From Thomasclavelia cocleata (lineage in GTDB: Bacteria > Bacillota_I > Bacilli_A > Erysipelotrichales > Coprobacillaceae): a DNA stretch of 64,000 nucleotides. The notes under the pieces are model-generated. The model had not been told where the DNA came from and made no database searches. It saw nothing but the letters and a program-made list of their open reading frames with translations. The position numbers were made by a program, and so were the translations under genes. The stretch lies in contig NZ_FOIN01000005.1 of NCBI RefSeq assembly GCF_900102365.1, positions 50,203 through 114,202 on the forward strand, in the 5' to 3' direction. Positions 17,546-26,421 of the stretch are shown here, piece by piece; position 1 is the stretch's first letter; every line of letters starts with the position of its first letter.

Positions 17546-18611
17546 GTTTAATAACAACATAAGATGTATTGAAACGCGTTCTAAGTTTGATATGTCCCAT
17601 TCTGTTAAAAGTTTAATAACAACATAAGATGTATTGAAACTAAGTAAGAGTAAGAAACATAGTACATTCATGATGTTTAATAACAACATAAGATGTATTG
17701 AAACAGAAGTATATGTTAAAGAAGCTAGTGCTGGTGACGGTTTAATAACAACATAAGATGTATTGAAACCTATTTTTGTCATAAATATATTTGATAGTTT
17801 TTGGGTTTAATAACAACATAAGATGTATTGAAACTACGTGAGAGTAAGAAACATAGTAGATTGATGGTGTTTAATAACAACATAAGATGTATTGAAACAA
17901 CAATTTATCAACATTCTTTGTAATCTCATTAAAGGTTTAATAACAACATAAGATGTATTGAAACTACTCATCTGCGTCTTTGCCTTTACGTTTTTTAACA
18001 GTTTAATAACAACATAAGATGTATTGAAACTTAGTCTTAGACAAAGAATAATTTTGATAAATTTCCGTTTAATAACAACATAAGATGTATTGAAACGCTT
18101 TCTAGTGATTGGATAGAAGAAACACAGTCTACGTTTAATAACAACATAAGATGTATTGAAACGAATATGCAGGATAGTCTTTTTATGAATGATGAAAAGT
18201 TTAATAACAACATAAGATGTATTGAAACCTTCATACCAGCAATTTGCAATATTTTTCCAATAGGTTTAATAACAACATAAGATGTATTGAAACTACCGTT
18301 AATAATAAAAAGAGGGATTTCTGCTATAAGTTTAATAACAACATAAGATGTATTGAAACAGGTGGAGCTTTGCTTAAGGCTAATAAGTATCATGGTTTAA
18401 TAACAACATAAGATGTATTGAAACAGGTGGAGCTTTGCTTAAGGCTAATAAGTATCATGGTTTAATAACAACATAAGATGTATTGAAACGAAAAATTATT
18501 TACTGTATTATTTTGAATATCACGTTTAATAACAACATAAGATGTATTGAAACAAATACAACTCTTGCTTATCTCCGTTGTATGTAATTGTTTAATAACA
18601 ACATAAGATGT
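17546..18611 (+). CRISPR. CRISPR array, 17 repeats and 16 spacers, no cas genes in window
   Basis: Sixteen full 30-bp repeats begin GTTTAATAACAACATAAG and end ATGTATTGAAAC. A seventeenth (18590-18611) keeps only the first 22 bases. Spacers are 34-36 bp. The ATTGAAAC end is typical of type I-A/I-B and III systems. The promoter-bearing leader is on the left and the degenerate repeat on the right, so new spacers enter on the left. Spacers 13 and 14 (18360-18394, 18425-18459) are identical. Spacers 2 and 5 (17641-17674, 17835-17868) match at 29 of 34 positions. All full repeats look identical. Cas proteins must act from elsewhere, if present at all. Confidence 0.97.
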
Positions 18612-18723
18612 TTAAGTTTTAATTAAAAATATGTTATACAAAGCTCTAATGACAATATTTTTGTATTAGATTTTTTTTATATACCTTATATTTAGTATGT
18701 ACTTTTATAAAAAAATGAACAAA

Positions 18724-18739
18724 ATGATAACGTTTTCAT
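18724..18739 (+). promoter_or_regulatory. cre-like operator (CcpA) upstream of the hydrogenase maturation operon
   Basis: ATGATAACGTTTTCAT fits the catabolite-responsive element consensus WTGNNARCGNWWWCAW at every position. A TATACT -10 box lies at 18760-18765, so the operator covers the -35 region and CcpA binding would be expected to repress. This is inferred from consensus; no ccpA is in the window. Confidence 0.55.
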
Positions 18740-18877
18740 TAAAAGTGTGTTAGAATGTATATACTATAGCTAATGATAAGGATGATTCTAAGTCAAAGGT
18801 TAAACTATTTTTATTATGTTTTTTATTATGTTTAGCCATTAGTATTGTCTGATGGTTTTTTATATAAGGAGGTAAAA

Positions 18878-19123
18878 ATGAATAGTAGAATAGCAATACT
18901 TGGTATATTTGTTTATGAGATAGAACGTGCTAACGAAATAAATGATCTCTTACATGAATATAGTCAATATATTATAGGAAGAATGGGGATTCCATATAAA
19001 GATAAAGAAGTTTCAGTTATTTCAGTTATTCTAGATGGACCAAATGATATAATTGGTGCTATTTCTGGTAAAATTGGAATGATTAAAGGTGTTAGTGTTA
19101 AAGCACTATATTCAAAGGTATAA
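18878..19123 (+). CDS. TM1266-type iron-only hydrogenase system regulator
   Basis: 81 residues; ATG 18878 follows AAGGAGG by 4-5 nt, and longer in-frame extension lacks a site. The ACT-like sequence (RIAILGIFVYEIERANEIND, then SVISVILDGPNDIIGAISGKIGMI) matches the small putative regulators found next to hydrogenase maturases, named after TM1266. Function is assumed to be ligand sensing; no DNA-binding domain is visible. It is followed one base later by hydE and so is the first gene of the operon. Confidence 0.8.
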   Translation: MNSRIAILGIFVYEIERANEINDLLHEYSQYIIGRMGIPYKDKEVSVISVILDGPNDIIGAISGKIGMIKGVSVKALYSKV

Positions 19124-19124
19124 G

Positions 19125-20183
19125 ATGGAAAATATTGAATTAATTAATAAATTAAATTATAGTGGAGAATTAGATTTTGAGGAATTTAAACATTTATTAT
19201 CTACTTATGATCAAAAAGACTTTGAATATGCTAAAGAATTAGCTGCTAAAATTACAAAAAAAATATTTGGTAATAAAATATATATTAGAGGTTTAATTGA
19301 AATTAGTAGTTATTGTAAAAATGATTGTTATTATTGTGGACTTAGAAGAAGTAATTTAAAAGCAGTACGCTATAGGCTTAATAAAGATGAAATATTACTT
19401 AGCTGTAAAGAAGGATACAAGTTAGGATTTAGAACATTTGTATTACAAGGTGGTGAAGATTTATATTACCAAGATGAATTAATGGTTGATATAATTAAAT
19501 CAATTAGGCAGTTATATCCAGATTGTGCTATTACATTATCACTTGGTGAAAAAAGTAAAGAAACTTATAAAAAATATTATGATGCTGGTGCAAATAGATA
19601 TTTATTAAGACATGAAACTTATAATGAAGACCATTATTATATGCTTCATCCTCATAGTATGTCTTTTAAAAAACGTATTGAATGTTTACATAATTTAAAA
19701 GAAATTGGTTTTCAAACTGGATGTGGGTTTATGGTAGGCAGTTATCATCAAACAATAGACCACTTAGTTAATGATTTATTATTTATTAAAGAACTAAAAC
19801 CTGAAATGGTTGGAGTTGGACCATATTTAGTTCATCATGATACACCATTTAAAGATTTAAAGAATGGGAAGTTAAATCAAACTTTATTTATTTTAAGTAT
19901 TATTAGAATTATGACTAAAGATGTTCTTTTACCAGCTACTACTGCATTAGCCACACTTGATTCTAATGGAAGAATTGAAGGAATAAAGCATGGTTGTAAT
20001 GTGGTTATGCCAAATCTATCACCTCAAGAAGTTAGAGAAAAATATTTATTATATGACAACAAGGCTATAATAGGTCAAGAGGCTAGTGAGGGATTAAAAG
20101 AATTAATTGAAACGTTAAGATACAATGGTTATGAAGTAGTGTATCAACGTGGTGATTATTGTAAATTTGACTACAAGGGGTAA
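19125..20183 (+). CDS. hydE: [FeFe]-hydrogenase maturase HydE (radical SAM)
   Basis: 352 residues. The radical-SAM cluster ligands are C64, C68 and C71 in SYCKNDCYYCG. Other family landmarks are YRLNKDEILLSC, VLQGGEDLYY, RHETYNEDHY and GFMVGSYHQT. HydE acts with HydG and HydF to build the di-iron subcluster (CO, CN- and azadithiolate ligands) of [FeFe]-hydrogenase. It starts right after the TM1266 stop. The structural hydrogenase gene is not in this window. The start at 19125 uses a modest AAAGG site. Confidence 0.93.
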   Translation: MENIELINKLNYSGELDFEEFKHLLSTYDQKDFEYAKELAAKITKKIFGNKIYIRGLIEISSYCKNDCYYCGLRRSNLKAVRYRLNKDEILLSCKEGYKLGFRTFVLQGGEDLYYQDELMVDIIKSIRQLYPDCAITLSLGEKSKETYKKYYDAGANRYLLRHETYNEDHYYMLHPHSMSFKKRIECLHNLKEIGFQTGCGFMVGSYHQTIDHLVNDLLFIKELKPEMVGVGPYLVHHDTPFKDLKNGKLNQTLFILSIIRIMTKDVLLPATTALATLDSNGRIEGIKHGCNVVMPNLSPQEVREKYLLYDNKAIIGQEASEGLKELIETLRYNGYEVVYQRGDYCKFDYKG

Positions 20184-20211
20184 TACCTAAGTAATATAAG
20201 GAGAAGAAAAA

Positions 20212-21633
20212 ATGTATAATGTAAAATCAAATAAGGCTGAAGAATTCATTAATGATCAAGAAATTTTAGAAACTATAGAGTATGCTAAAAAAAATAAAGA
20301 TAACCGAGAATTGATCTTTTCTTTAATTGAAAGGGCTAAAGACTGTAAAGGATTAAATCATCGTGAAGCAATGTTATTATTAGAATGTGAAATTCCTGAA
20401 GCAATTGAAGAGATGGAAAAAGTTGCAAAAATGATTAAAGAGAAGTTATATGGTAATCGAATTGTTATGTTTGCACCACTATATTTATCTAATTATTGTA
20501 TAAATGGTTGTGTTTATTGTCCATATCATCTAAAAAATAAGCATATTGCAAGAAAAAAACTAACTCAAGAAGAAATAAAAAAAGAAGTAATTGCACTTCA
20601 GGATATGGGACATAAACGTTTAGCACTAGAAACTGGTGAAGATCCAATCAACAATCCAATTGAATATGTTTTAGAAAGTATAAAAACTATTTATAGCATT
20701 AAGCATAAAAATGGTGCTATCCGTCGTGTCAATGTAAACATTGCGGCAACAACAGTAGAAAATTATCGTAAATTAAAAGAAGCTGGAATTGGAACGTATA
20801 TCCTTTTTCAAGAAACTTATAATAAGAAAAACTATGAAGCATTACATCCAACTGGACCAAAACATGATTATGCTTATCATACTGAAGCAATGGATCGAGC
20901 AATGGATGGTGGAATTGACGATGTAGGAATAGGGGTATTATTTGGACTGGAAATGTATCGTTATGATTTTGTAGGACTATTAATGCATGCTGAACATTTA
21001 GAGGCTGCTAAAGGAGTTGGACCACATACGATTAGTGTACCAAGAATATGTCCAGCAGATGATATTGATAAAGATGATTTTAGTAATGCAATTAGTGATG
21101 AAATTTTTGAGAAAATTGTTATGATTATTAGAATGGCTGTGCCATATACAGGAATGATTATTTCAACTCGAGAATCAAAAAGGGTTCGTGAACGAGTACT
21201 ACAGTTAGGAATTTCGCAAATCAGTGGGGGTTCAAAAACGAGTGTTGGTGGTTATGATGAACCTGAAAGTGATGCTGAAGTTACTTCTGCTCAATTTGAT
21301 ATTAGTGATAATCGTAGTTTAGATGAGGTTGTTAATTGGCTGTGTTCTATGAATTTTATTCCAAGTTTTTGTACCGCTTGTTATCGTGAAGGTAGAACAG
21401 GTGATCGTTTTATGCAATTGTGTAAATCAGGACAGATATCAAATTGTTGTCACCCTAATGCCTTGATGACATTAAAAGAATATCTTCAAGATTATGCAAG
21501 TGAAGATACTAAGAAAAAAGCTAATCAATTAATTGAAAAAGAATTAGAAAATATTAGTAGTGATAAAGTTAGAAAAATTTGCCAAGAGCGTCTTTTAATG
21601 ATTGAGGAAGGGAAACGGGATTTTAGGTTTTAA
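20212..21633 (+). CDS. hydG: [FeFe]-hydrogenase maturase HydG (tyrosine lyase)
   Basis: 473 residues, normal length. The N-terminal radical-SAM motif C96-C100-C103 lies in NYCINGCVYCPYHLKN. The C-terminal second-cluster motif is CTACYREGRTGDRFM followed by ISNCCHPNA. HydG cleaves tyrosine to give the CO and CN- ligands as an Fe(CO)2CN synthon. AAGGAG precedes the ATG. The gene order TM1266-hydE-hydG-hydF is contiguous on one strand, so the operon is complete for maturation. Confidence 0.95.
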   Translation: MYNVKSNKAEEFINDQEILETIEYAKKNKDNRELIFSLIERAKDCKGLNHREAMLLLECEIPEAIEEMEKVAKMIKEKLYGNRIVMFAPLYLSNYCINGCVYCPYHLKNKHIARKKLTQEEIKKEVIALQDMGHKRLALETGEDPINNPIEYVLESIKTIYSIKHKNGAIRRVNVNIAATTVENYRKLKEAGIGTYILFQETYNKKNYEALHPTGPKHDYAYHTEAMDRAMDGGIDDVGIGVLFGLEMYRYDFVGLLMHAEHLEAAKGVGPHTISVPRICPADDIDKDDFSNAISDEIFEKIVMIIRMAVPYTGMIISTRESKRVRERVLQLGISQISGGSKTSVGGYDEPESDAEVTSAQFDISDNRSLDEVVNWLCSMNFIPSFCTACYREGRTGDRFMQLCKSGQISNCCHPNALMTLKEYLQDYASEDTKKKANQLIEKELENISSDKVRKICQERLLMIEEGKRDFRF

Positions 21634-21635
21634 CT

Positions 21636-22823
21636 ATGGCTGGATTAAATCAAACCCCAGGTGCTAATCGTCTTCATATTGGATTTTTTGGAAAACGAAA
21701 TAGTGGTAAATCATCATTAATAAATGCTTTTGTAAATCAGGAGGTTTCAATTGTTTCAAATGAAGCTGGAACAACTACTGATCCAGTTTATAAAGCTATC
21801 GAAATTCATGGATTGGGACCATGTTTATTAATAGATACTGCAGGTTTTGATGATATTGGGATACTTGGCAAACAAAGAATTGATAAAACAAAAAAAGTTA
21901 GTGAAAAGATTGATATTGCAATCATTCTTTTCAATGATAAAATTATTGAAAAAGAATTAGAATGGTATAATTATTTTAAAGAAAAGCATATTCCAACTAT
22001 CCTTGTAATTAGTAAAACTGATTTAGGTATAGATAATAATTTAATAAAGATTATTTTTGAATACACAAAAATAGAACCACTTCTAATCAGTTCTATAACT
22101 AATCAAGGTATTACAGAACTAAAAGAGGTTTTAATAAATAATTTGCCAAAGGATTATGAAAAAGAGAGTATTACAGGAAATCTTGTAAAAAGTGGAGATT
22201 TAGTATTATTAGTGATGCCTCAAGATATTCAGGCCCCAAAAGGAAGATTGATTTTACCTCAAGTTCAAGTTTTACGAGAGTTACTTGATAAGAAATGTCA
22301 AGTAATATCTGTTACCACAGATCAGATGATTAATGCTTTAAACAAATTAAAAATAGAACCAGATTTAGTTATTACTGACTCACAAGTTTTCAAATATGTT
22401 GATGAGCATATTTCAAAACAAACTAAATTGACATCTTTTTCTGTTTTGATGGCAGGATATAAAGGAGATTTGGGTTATTATATAGATAGTGTAAAAAAAA
22501 TAGAAAGTTTATCAAATGATTCAAATATCTTAATTGCAGAATGCTGTAGTCACGCTCCCTTAAGTGAAGATATTGGACGCATAAAGATTCCTAGAATGTT
22601 GAAAAAAAGTTATCCTAATATTAGTATTGATATTGTTAGTGGGACTGATTTTCCTGATGATTTAACGAAATATGATTTAGTAATAACTTGTGGCGGCTGC
22701 ATGTTTAATCGGCGTTATATTATGTCTAGAGTTGTTTGTGCTAAAAAACAGCATATAGCTATGACAAACTATGGTATTTTTATTGCCTATATAAATGGCA
22801 TATTAGATCGGGTTGTGTATTAA
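21636..22823 (+). CDS. hydF: [FeFe]-hydrogenase maturase HydF (GTPase scaffold)
   Basis: 395 residues. An N-terminal Era/TrmE-like GTPase domain has GKRNSGKS at 19-26, a DTAGFDD switch and SKTD. A dimerisation domain and the C-terminal cluster domain follow. Ligands visible are CCSH and TCGGC near residues 352-355. Many family members have HCxxC at the latter site, while here the His is Thr, a tolerated variant because the fourth ligand is not strictly conserved. HydF carries the di-iron precursor to the hydrogenase apoprotein. It begins 2 nt after hydG and ends before a clear terminator. Confidence 0.94.
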   Translation: MAGLNQTPGANRLHIGFFGKRNSGKSSLINAFVNQEVSIVSNEAGTTTDPVYKAIEIHGLGPCLLIDTAGFDDIGILGKQRIDKTKKVSEKIDIAIILFNDKIIEKELEWYNYFKEKHIPTILVISKTDLGIDNNLIKIIFEYTKIEPLLISSITNQGITELKEVLINNLPKDYEKESITGNLVKSGDLVLLVMPQDIQAPKGRLILPQVQVLRELLDKKCQVISVTTDQMINALNKLKIEPDLVITDSQVFKYVDEHISKQTKLTSFSVLMAGYKGDLGYYIDSVKKIESLSNDSNILIAECCSHAPLSEDIGRIKIPRMLKKSYPNISIDIVSGTDFPDDLTKYDLVITCGGCMFNRRYIMSRVVCAKKQHIAMTNYGIFIAYINGILDRVVY

Positions 22824-22863
22824 AGATATTAGACTAAAATTAATGGGAAAATTTTAACAAAGA

Positions 22864-22905
22864 AGTATAGAGAATTATTGTTCATGACAACATCTCTATG
22901 CTTTT
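22864..22905 (+). terminator. Terminator of the hydEGF operon
   Basis: Arms AGTATAGAGA and TCTCTATGCT with an inner TTGT/ACAA pair, then TTTT. The remaining 150 bp up to 23055 are AT-rich with no gene. Confidence 0.8.
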
Positions 22906-23055
22906 ATTATAAATATAAAAATAGAGGAAAATTTATTTTAAGATAAACTTTCCACTATTTTCATTAAGTATTGATATAATTGATTGTAATTATATATTTA
23001 AAATATTAATTATACTAGTAATCAACTTTCTCAATAATCTTGCATATACTCCTTT

Positions 23056-23556
23056 TTATTCTAGATAAGTGATATTTAAAGGATTGAAGCGATCAACTAA
23101 TGGCTTGTTTTCATTACTATAACCTATTGCAACAATTCCTACAGGATATTCGTTTTCTGTTAATTTAAAATAATTTTTAAAATCTTTAATTTTTTTCTCT
23201 ACTGGAGCAATTCCACACCAGCAAGTTCCTAATCCTTGATTAACTGCTTCAATTAATATATTTTCAATTGCTGCAGAGCAATTTATTAAACCATATTCTA
23301 TGCTTATAGCTTTATTTAAATCAGCAATTACTAAAATAGCACATGGTGCTTCTTTCATCATTGATGTATATGGAGAAAGATTAACAATATCATTTAATGC
23401 AGTTTTGTTAGTAATAACTTTAAATTTCCATTCTTGGGTATTTCTAGCTGTTGGCGCGTTCATAGCAGCCTTTAAAATTTCAACTATTTTTTCTTTTTCT
23501 ACTAAAATATTTTTGTATTTTCTAATGCTTTGTCGTTGTTCAATTTCTTTTAACAT
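23056..23556 (-). CDS. Nitroreductase family protein
   Basis: 166 residues. The N-terminal ROSIRKYK-type start reads EQRQSIRKYKN, followed by AAMNAPTARNTQEWKF, the FMN-binding segment of the family, and later ENILIEAVNQGLGTCWCGIAP. Members are FMN-dependent NAD(P)H reductases acting on nitro compounds, quinones or flavin-like substrates. The protein is short for the family (often 170-220). GAGGAAA lies before the ATG. It stands alone, divergent from the phosphatase gene; the shared 100-bp intergenic region is AT-rich and must hold both promoters. Confidence 0.82.
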   Translation of the reverse strand: MLKEIEQRQSIRKYKNILVEKEKIVEILKAAMNAPTARNTQEWKFKVITNKTALNDIVNLSPYTSMMKEAPCAILVIADLNKAISIEYGLINCSAAIENILIEAVNQGLGTCWCGIAPVEKKIKDFKNYFKLTENEYPVGIVAIGYSNENKPLVDRFNPLNITYLE

Positions 23557-23654
23557 AATATTTCCTCACTTTTATTATATTATAGCGTAGATATATAAAA
23601 TATTTAACTTAAATATAACTTATTTATGATATAGTAATTTTAGAGGTGAAATCA

Positions 23655-24779
23655 ATGTTGGAAGTAAAACATGTTGAAAAGATGATTAAGGGAAAATATC
23701 GATGTATTGTAGTTAGTGATATTCATAGTCATTTAGATCGTTTTAAGCAGTTGTTGAAAAAGACAAAATATTGTTTAGATGATTATTTGGTAGTTGTAGG
23801 TGATTTTATTGAAAAGGGTGATCAAGCAATTGAGACAGTTGAATATTTAATGAAATTACAAGAGAAAAATGATAAAGTATATGTTCTTCTTGGAAATTGT
23901 GAGTATGCCCTTGAGGAAATGGTTACTAATCCTAAATATGCGAAACAGATAATTAATTATTTAAATCATATTGGTAAAGGAGGAATGATTCGTCAAGCAA
24001 TCAATAAGTTATCATTAAATATAAAAAGTGATCAGCCTGAATATATTCAATTAAAAGTAAAAGAATTTTTACAACCTTATTTTAATTATTTTACTACTCT
24101 TCCAACAACCTTACATTTTAATAATTTCATTTTTGTTCATGCTGGAATTGAAAAAAGAGAAGATTGGCAAAATTCTAGTCTTTCTTCAATGATTGAGATG
24201 AAAACATTTTATATGGATGGCCACTGTTTAGATGATTATGTAATTGTTGGACATTTACCTACCTCTAATCAGTATGAAAATTTTATCAATAATGAAATCA
24301 TAATCAATAATGAAAAAAGAGTAATTAGTATTGATGGGGGGACTGGAGTAAAGTCAATCAGTCAATTAAATGCTTTAATAATAACTGGTGAAAATGGCAC
24401 ATATACTTTTTCAAAAGAGTATGTTCAACCATTACCACTATACCAGGTATTACTAGATATTAATTCTTTATCAAAAGAAGCTGTTAAAATTGCATGGCCT
24501 AATTTTGAGGTTGAACTATTAGAAGAGAAAAGTAATTTTTCAAAATGTAGACAAATAAACACTAATAAAATTTTAAATATTAAAAACGAATTTCTTTATC
24601 ATCATAGTGATAAAGTTTACTGCCTGGATGATTATATAGATTATCAAATTTCTTTAAAAAAAGGGGACATAGTTAAATTAGTAGGAGTATATGGAATATA
24701 TGCATATGTCATTAAAAATAATACAGTGGGATGGGTTAAGTATCGATATTTAAAAAAATTGCAGTTTAAACATCAGTAG
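23655..24779 (+). CDS. Metallophosphoesterase (protein-phosphatase-like) with C-terminal SH3-like tail
   Basis: 374 residues; ATG 23655 follows AGAGGTGA by 5 nt. The calcineurin-like motifs are VSDIHSH, VVGDFIEKG, LLGNCE (Asn-Cys-Glu where many have GNHE), FVHAGIE and VGHLPT, as in bacterial PrpE/ApaH-like phosphatases. About 120 C-terminal residues form an extra domain ending VGVYGIYAYVIKNNTVGWVKYRYL, reminiscent of a bacterial SH3 fold. The substrate is unknown. It is a single gene with its own terminator. Confidence 0.75.
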   Translation: MLEVKHVEKMIKGKYRCIVVSDIHSHLDRFKQLLKKTKYCLDDYLVVVGDFIEKGDQAIETVEYLMKLQEKNDKVYVLLGNCEYALEEMVTNPKYAKQIINYLNHIGKGGMIRQAINKLSLNIKSDQPEYIQLKVKEFLQPYFNYFTTLPTTLHFNNFIFVHAGIEKREDWQNSSLSSMIEMKTFYMDGHCLDDYVIVGHLPTSNQYENFINNEIIINNEKRVISIDGGTGVKSISQLNALIITGENGTYTFSKEYVQPLPLYQVLLDINSLSKEAVKIAWPNFEVELLEEKSNFSKCRQINTNKILNIKNEFLYHHSDKVYCLDDYIDYQISLKKGDIVKLVGVYGIYAYVIKNNTVGWVKYRYLKKLQFKHQ

Positions 24780-24797
24780 AAAAACTGATGTTTTTAT
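24768..24797 (+). terminator. Terminator overlapping the phosphatase stop codon
   Basis: AAACATCAGT and AACTGATGTTT arms around a short loop, followed by T residues. The stop codon lies in the loop. Confidence 0.7.
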
Positions 24798-24927
24798 ATA
24801 AAAATGAAATAGTTATAAATATTTAGGTAATAATATAAAAAGGGTAGGAAAATATAAAATGTCTGTTATAATAAAAACGTACAAAAAATATTTTTTGTTA
24901 CAAGTATAAATGTTTTGGAGGATTATT

Positions 24928-26349
24928 ATGTCAAAATCAAAAAAGATCGTTTGGTATAACTTAGCCTTTATGGCATTTTCAACAGTTTGGGGATTTGGAA
25001 ATGTTGTAAATGGTTTTGTGTATTTTAACGGTGTCCAGGTAATTTTTAGCTGGATAATGATGTTTGCCTTATACTTTGTACCATATGCTTTAATGGTTGG
25101 AGAATTAGGTTCAGCATTTAAAAGCGCTGGGGGTGGCGTTAGTTCATGGATACATGAGACAATGGGACCAAAACTTGCATATTATGCAGGGTGGACATAT
25201 TGGGTAGTACATATGCCTTATATTGTATCTAAGGCATCAGGAGGACTAAAGGCTTTTAGCTGGGTTCTTTTTCAAGATTCATCGTTTTATGATTCATTAG
25301 ATATAAGATTAATTCAAGTTATTACTCTTGTGGTTTTCTTATTTTTTGCTTGGGTAGCATCAAGAGGTTTAAACCCATTAAAGTCTCTAGCTACATTAGC
25401 AGGCTCATCGATGTTTATTATGTCAATATTATTTATTATCTTGATGATGGCAGCACCAGTACTTAATCCTGATGGAGGTTATCAAACAATTGATTGGAGT
25501 TTTAAAAACTTAATTCCATCGTTTAGATTAGAATATTTTACATCTTTATCTATACTGGTGTTTGCAGTTGGGGGCTGTGAGAAGATATCACCATATGTAA
25601 ATAAAGTAGAAAATCCATCTAAAGGATTTCCTAAAGGAATGATTACACTTGCAATTATGGTTATTGTTTGTGCTATTTTGGGTACAGTATCAATGGGGAT
25701 GATGTTCAATGTAGCGGATATTAATGCAAACTTTGATTCATATGTAGCAAATGGTGCATATTGGTCATTCCAAAAATTAGGTCAATATTATGGTATTGGT
25801 AATACATTTATGATTATTTATGCAGTTTGTAATATGGTGGGACAACTATCTACATTAGTTATTTCAATTGATGCACCATTAAGAATATTATTGGATAATG
25901 AAGATGCAAGACAGTTTATTCCAACAAAGTTATTAAAGAAAAATAACAAGGGTGCATATGTAAATGGAATTTGGTTAGTCGTGGTAATCGTTACACCACT
26001 AATTTTAGTTCCTGCAATGGGAATTAAAAGTGTTACTACGTTTTTAAAATTTTTAACACAATTAAATTCAGTATGTATGCCACTTCGCTATTTATGGGTA
26101 TTTGTAGCATATATTGCTTTACGTAAAGCAATTAATAAGTTCCCTGCTGAATATCGTTTTACAAAGAATCAGGTATTTGCAAAATTCTTTGGCTGGTGGT
26201 GCTTTGGAGTTACAGCTATTTGTTGTGCTTTAGGAATGTTTAAAGGAACTCCATTTGAAATCGCTATGAATATTATTACACCAATAATTTTGGTTGGTTT
26301 AGGAGCAATTATGCCAGCACTTGCAAAACGAAATAAAACAAGTAAATAA
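24928..26349 (+). CDS. APC-superfamily amino acid permease (YjeM-like)
   Basis: 473 residues; ATG 24928 is 6 nt after GGAGG. There are about twelve hydrophobic segments; the first contains STVWGFGNVVNGFVYF and the next MVGELGSAFKSAGGGVSSW, the E-x-G-x-x-F-x-x-x-G-G-G pattern of the glutamate/GABA antiporter and YjeM branch of the APC family. It sits in the cytoplasmic membrane; the substrate is unknown but likely an amino acid. An M18 aminopeptidase follows after a stem-loop, suggesting a peptide or amino acid use context. Confidence 0.8.
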   Translation: MSKSKKIVWYNLAFMAFSTVWGFGNVVNGFVYFNGVQVIFSWIMMFALYFVPYALMVGELGSAFKSAGGGVSSWIHETMGPKLAYYAGWTYWVVHMPYIVSKASGGLKAFSWVLFQDSSFYDSLDIRLIQVITLVVFLFFAWVASRGLNPLKSLATLAGSSMFIMSILFIILMMAAPVLNPDGGYQTIDWSFKNLIPSFRLEYFTSLSILVFAVGGCEKISPYVNKVENPSKGFPKGMITLAIMVIVCAILGTVSMGMMFNVADINANFDSYVANGAYWSFQKLGQYYGIGNTFMIIYAVCNMVGQLSTLVISIDAPLRILLDNEDARQFIPTKLLKKNNKGAYVNGIWLVVVIVTPLILVPAMGIKSVTTFLKFLTQLNSVCMPLRYLWVFVAYIALRKAINKFPAEYRFTKNQVFAKFFGWWCFGVTAICCALGMFKGTPFEIAMNIITPIILVGLGAIMPALAKRNKTSK

Positions 26350-26354
26350 TTACG

Positions 26355-26388
26355 AACATATCCTTTAACAGTTGTTAAAGGATATGTT
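26355..26388 (+). other. 16-bp perfect inverted repeat between permease and aminopeptidase genes
   Basis: AACATATCCTTTAACA and its exact complement with a 2-nt centre. No clear T-tract follows (TATAAAATT), so it is either a weak terminator or attenuator between the two genes or a dyad operator. Confidence 0.55.
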
Positions 26389-26421
26389 ATAAAATTACCA
26401 AAAATAAGGAGGATAATGTTG

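Noticed and set aside
17534..18393. Long minus-strand reading frames with repeated SIHLMLLLN or NTSYVVIK segments
   Set aside because: They are translations of the CRISPR repeats; no ribosome site and the repeats explain the pattern.
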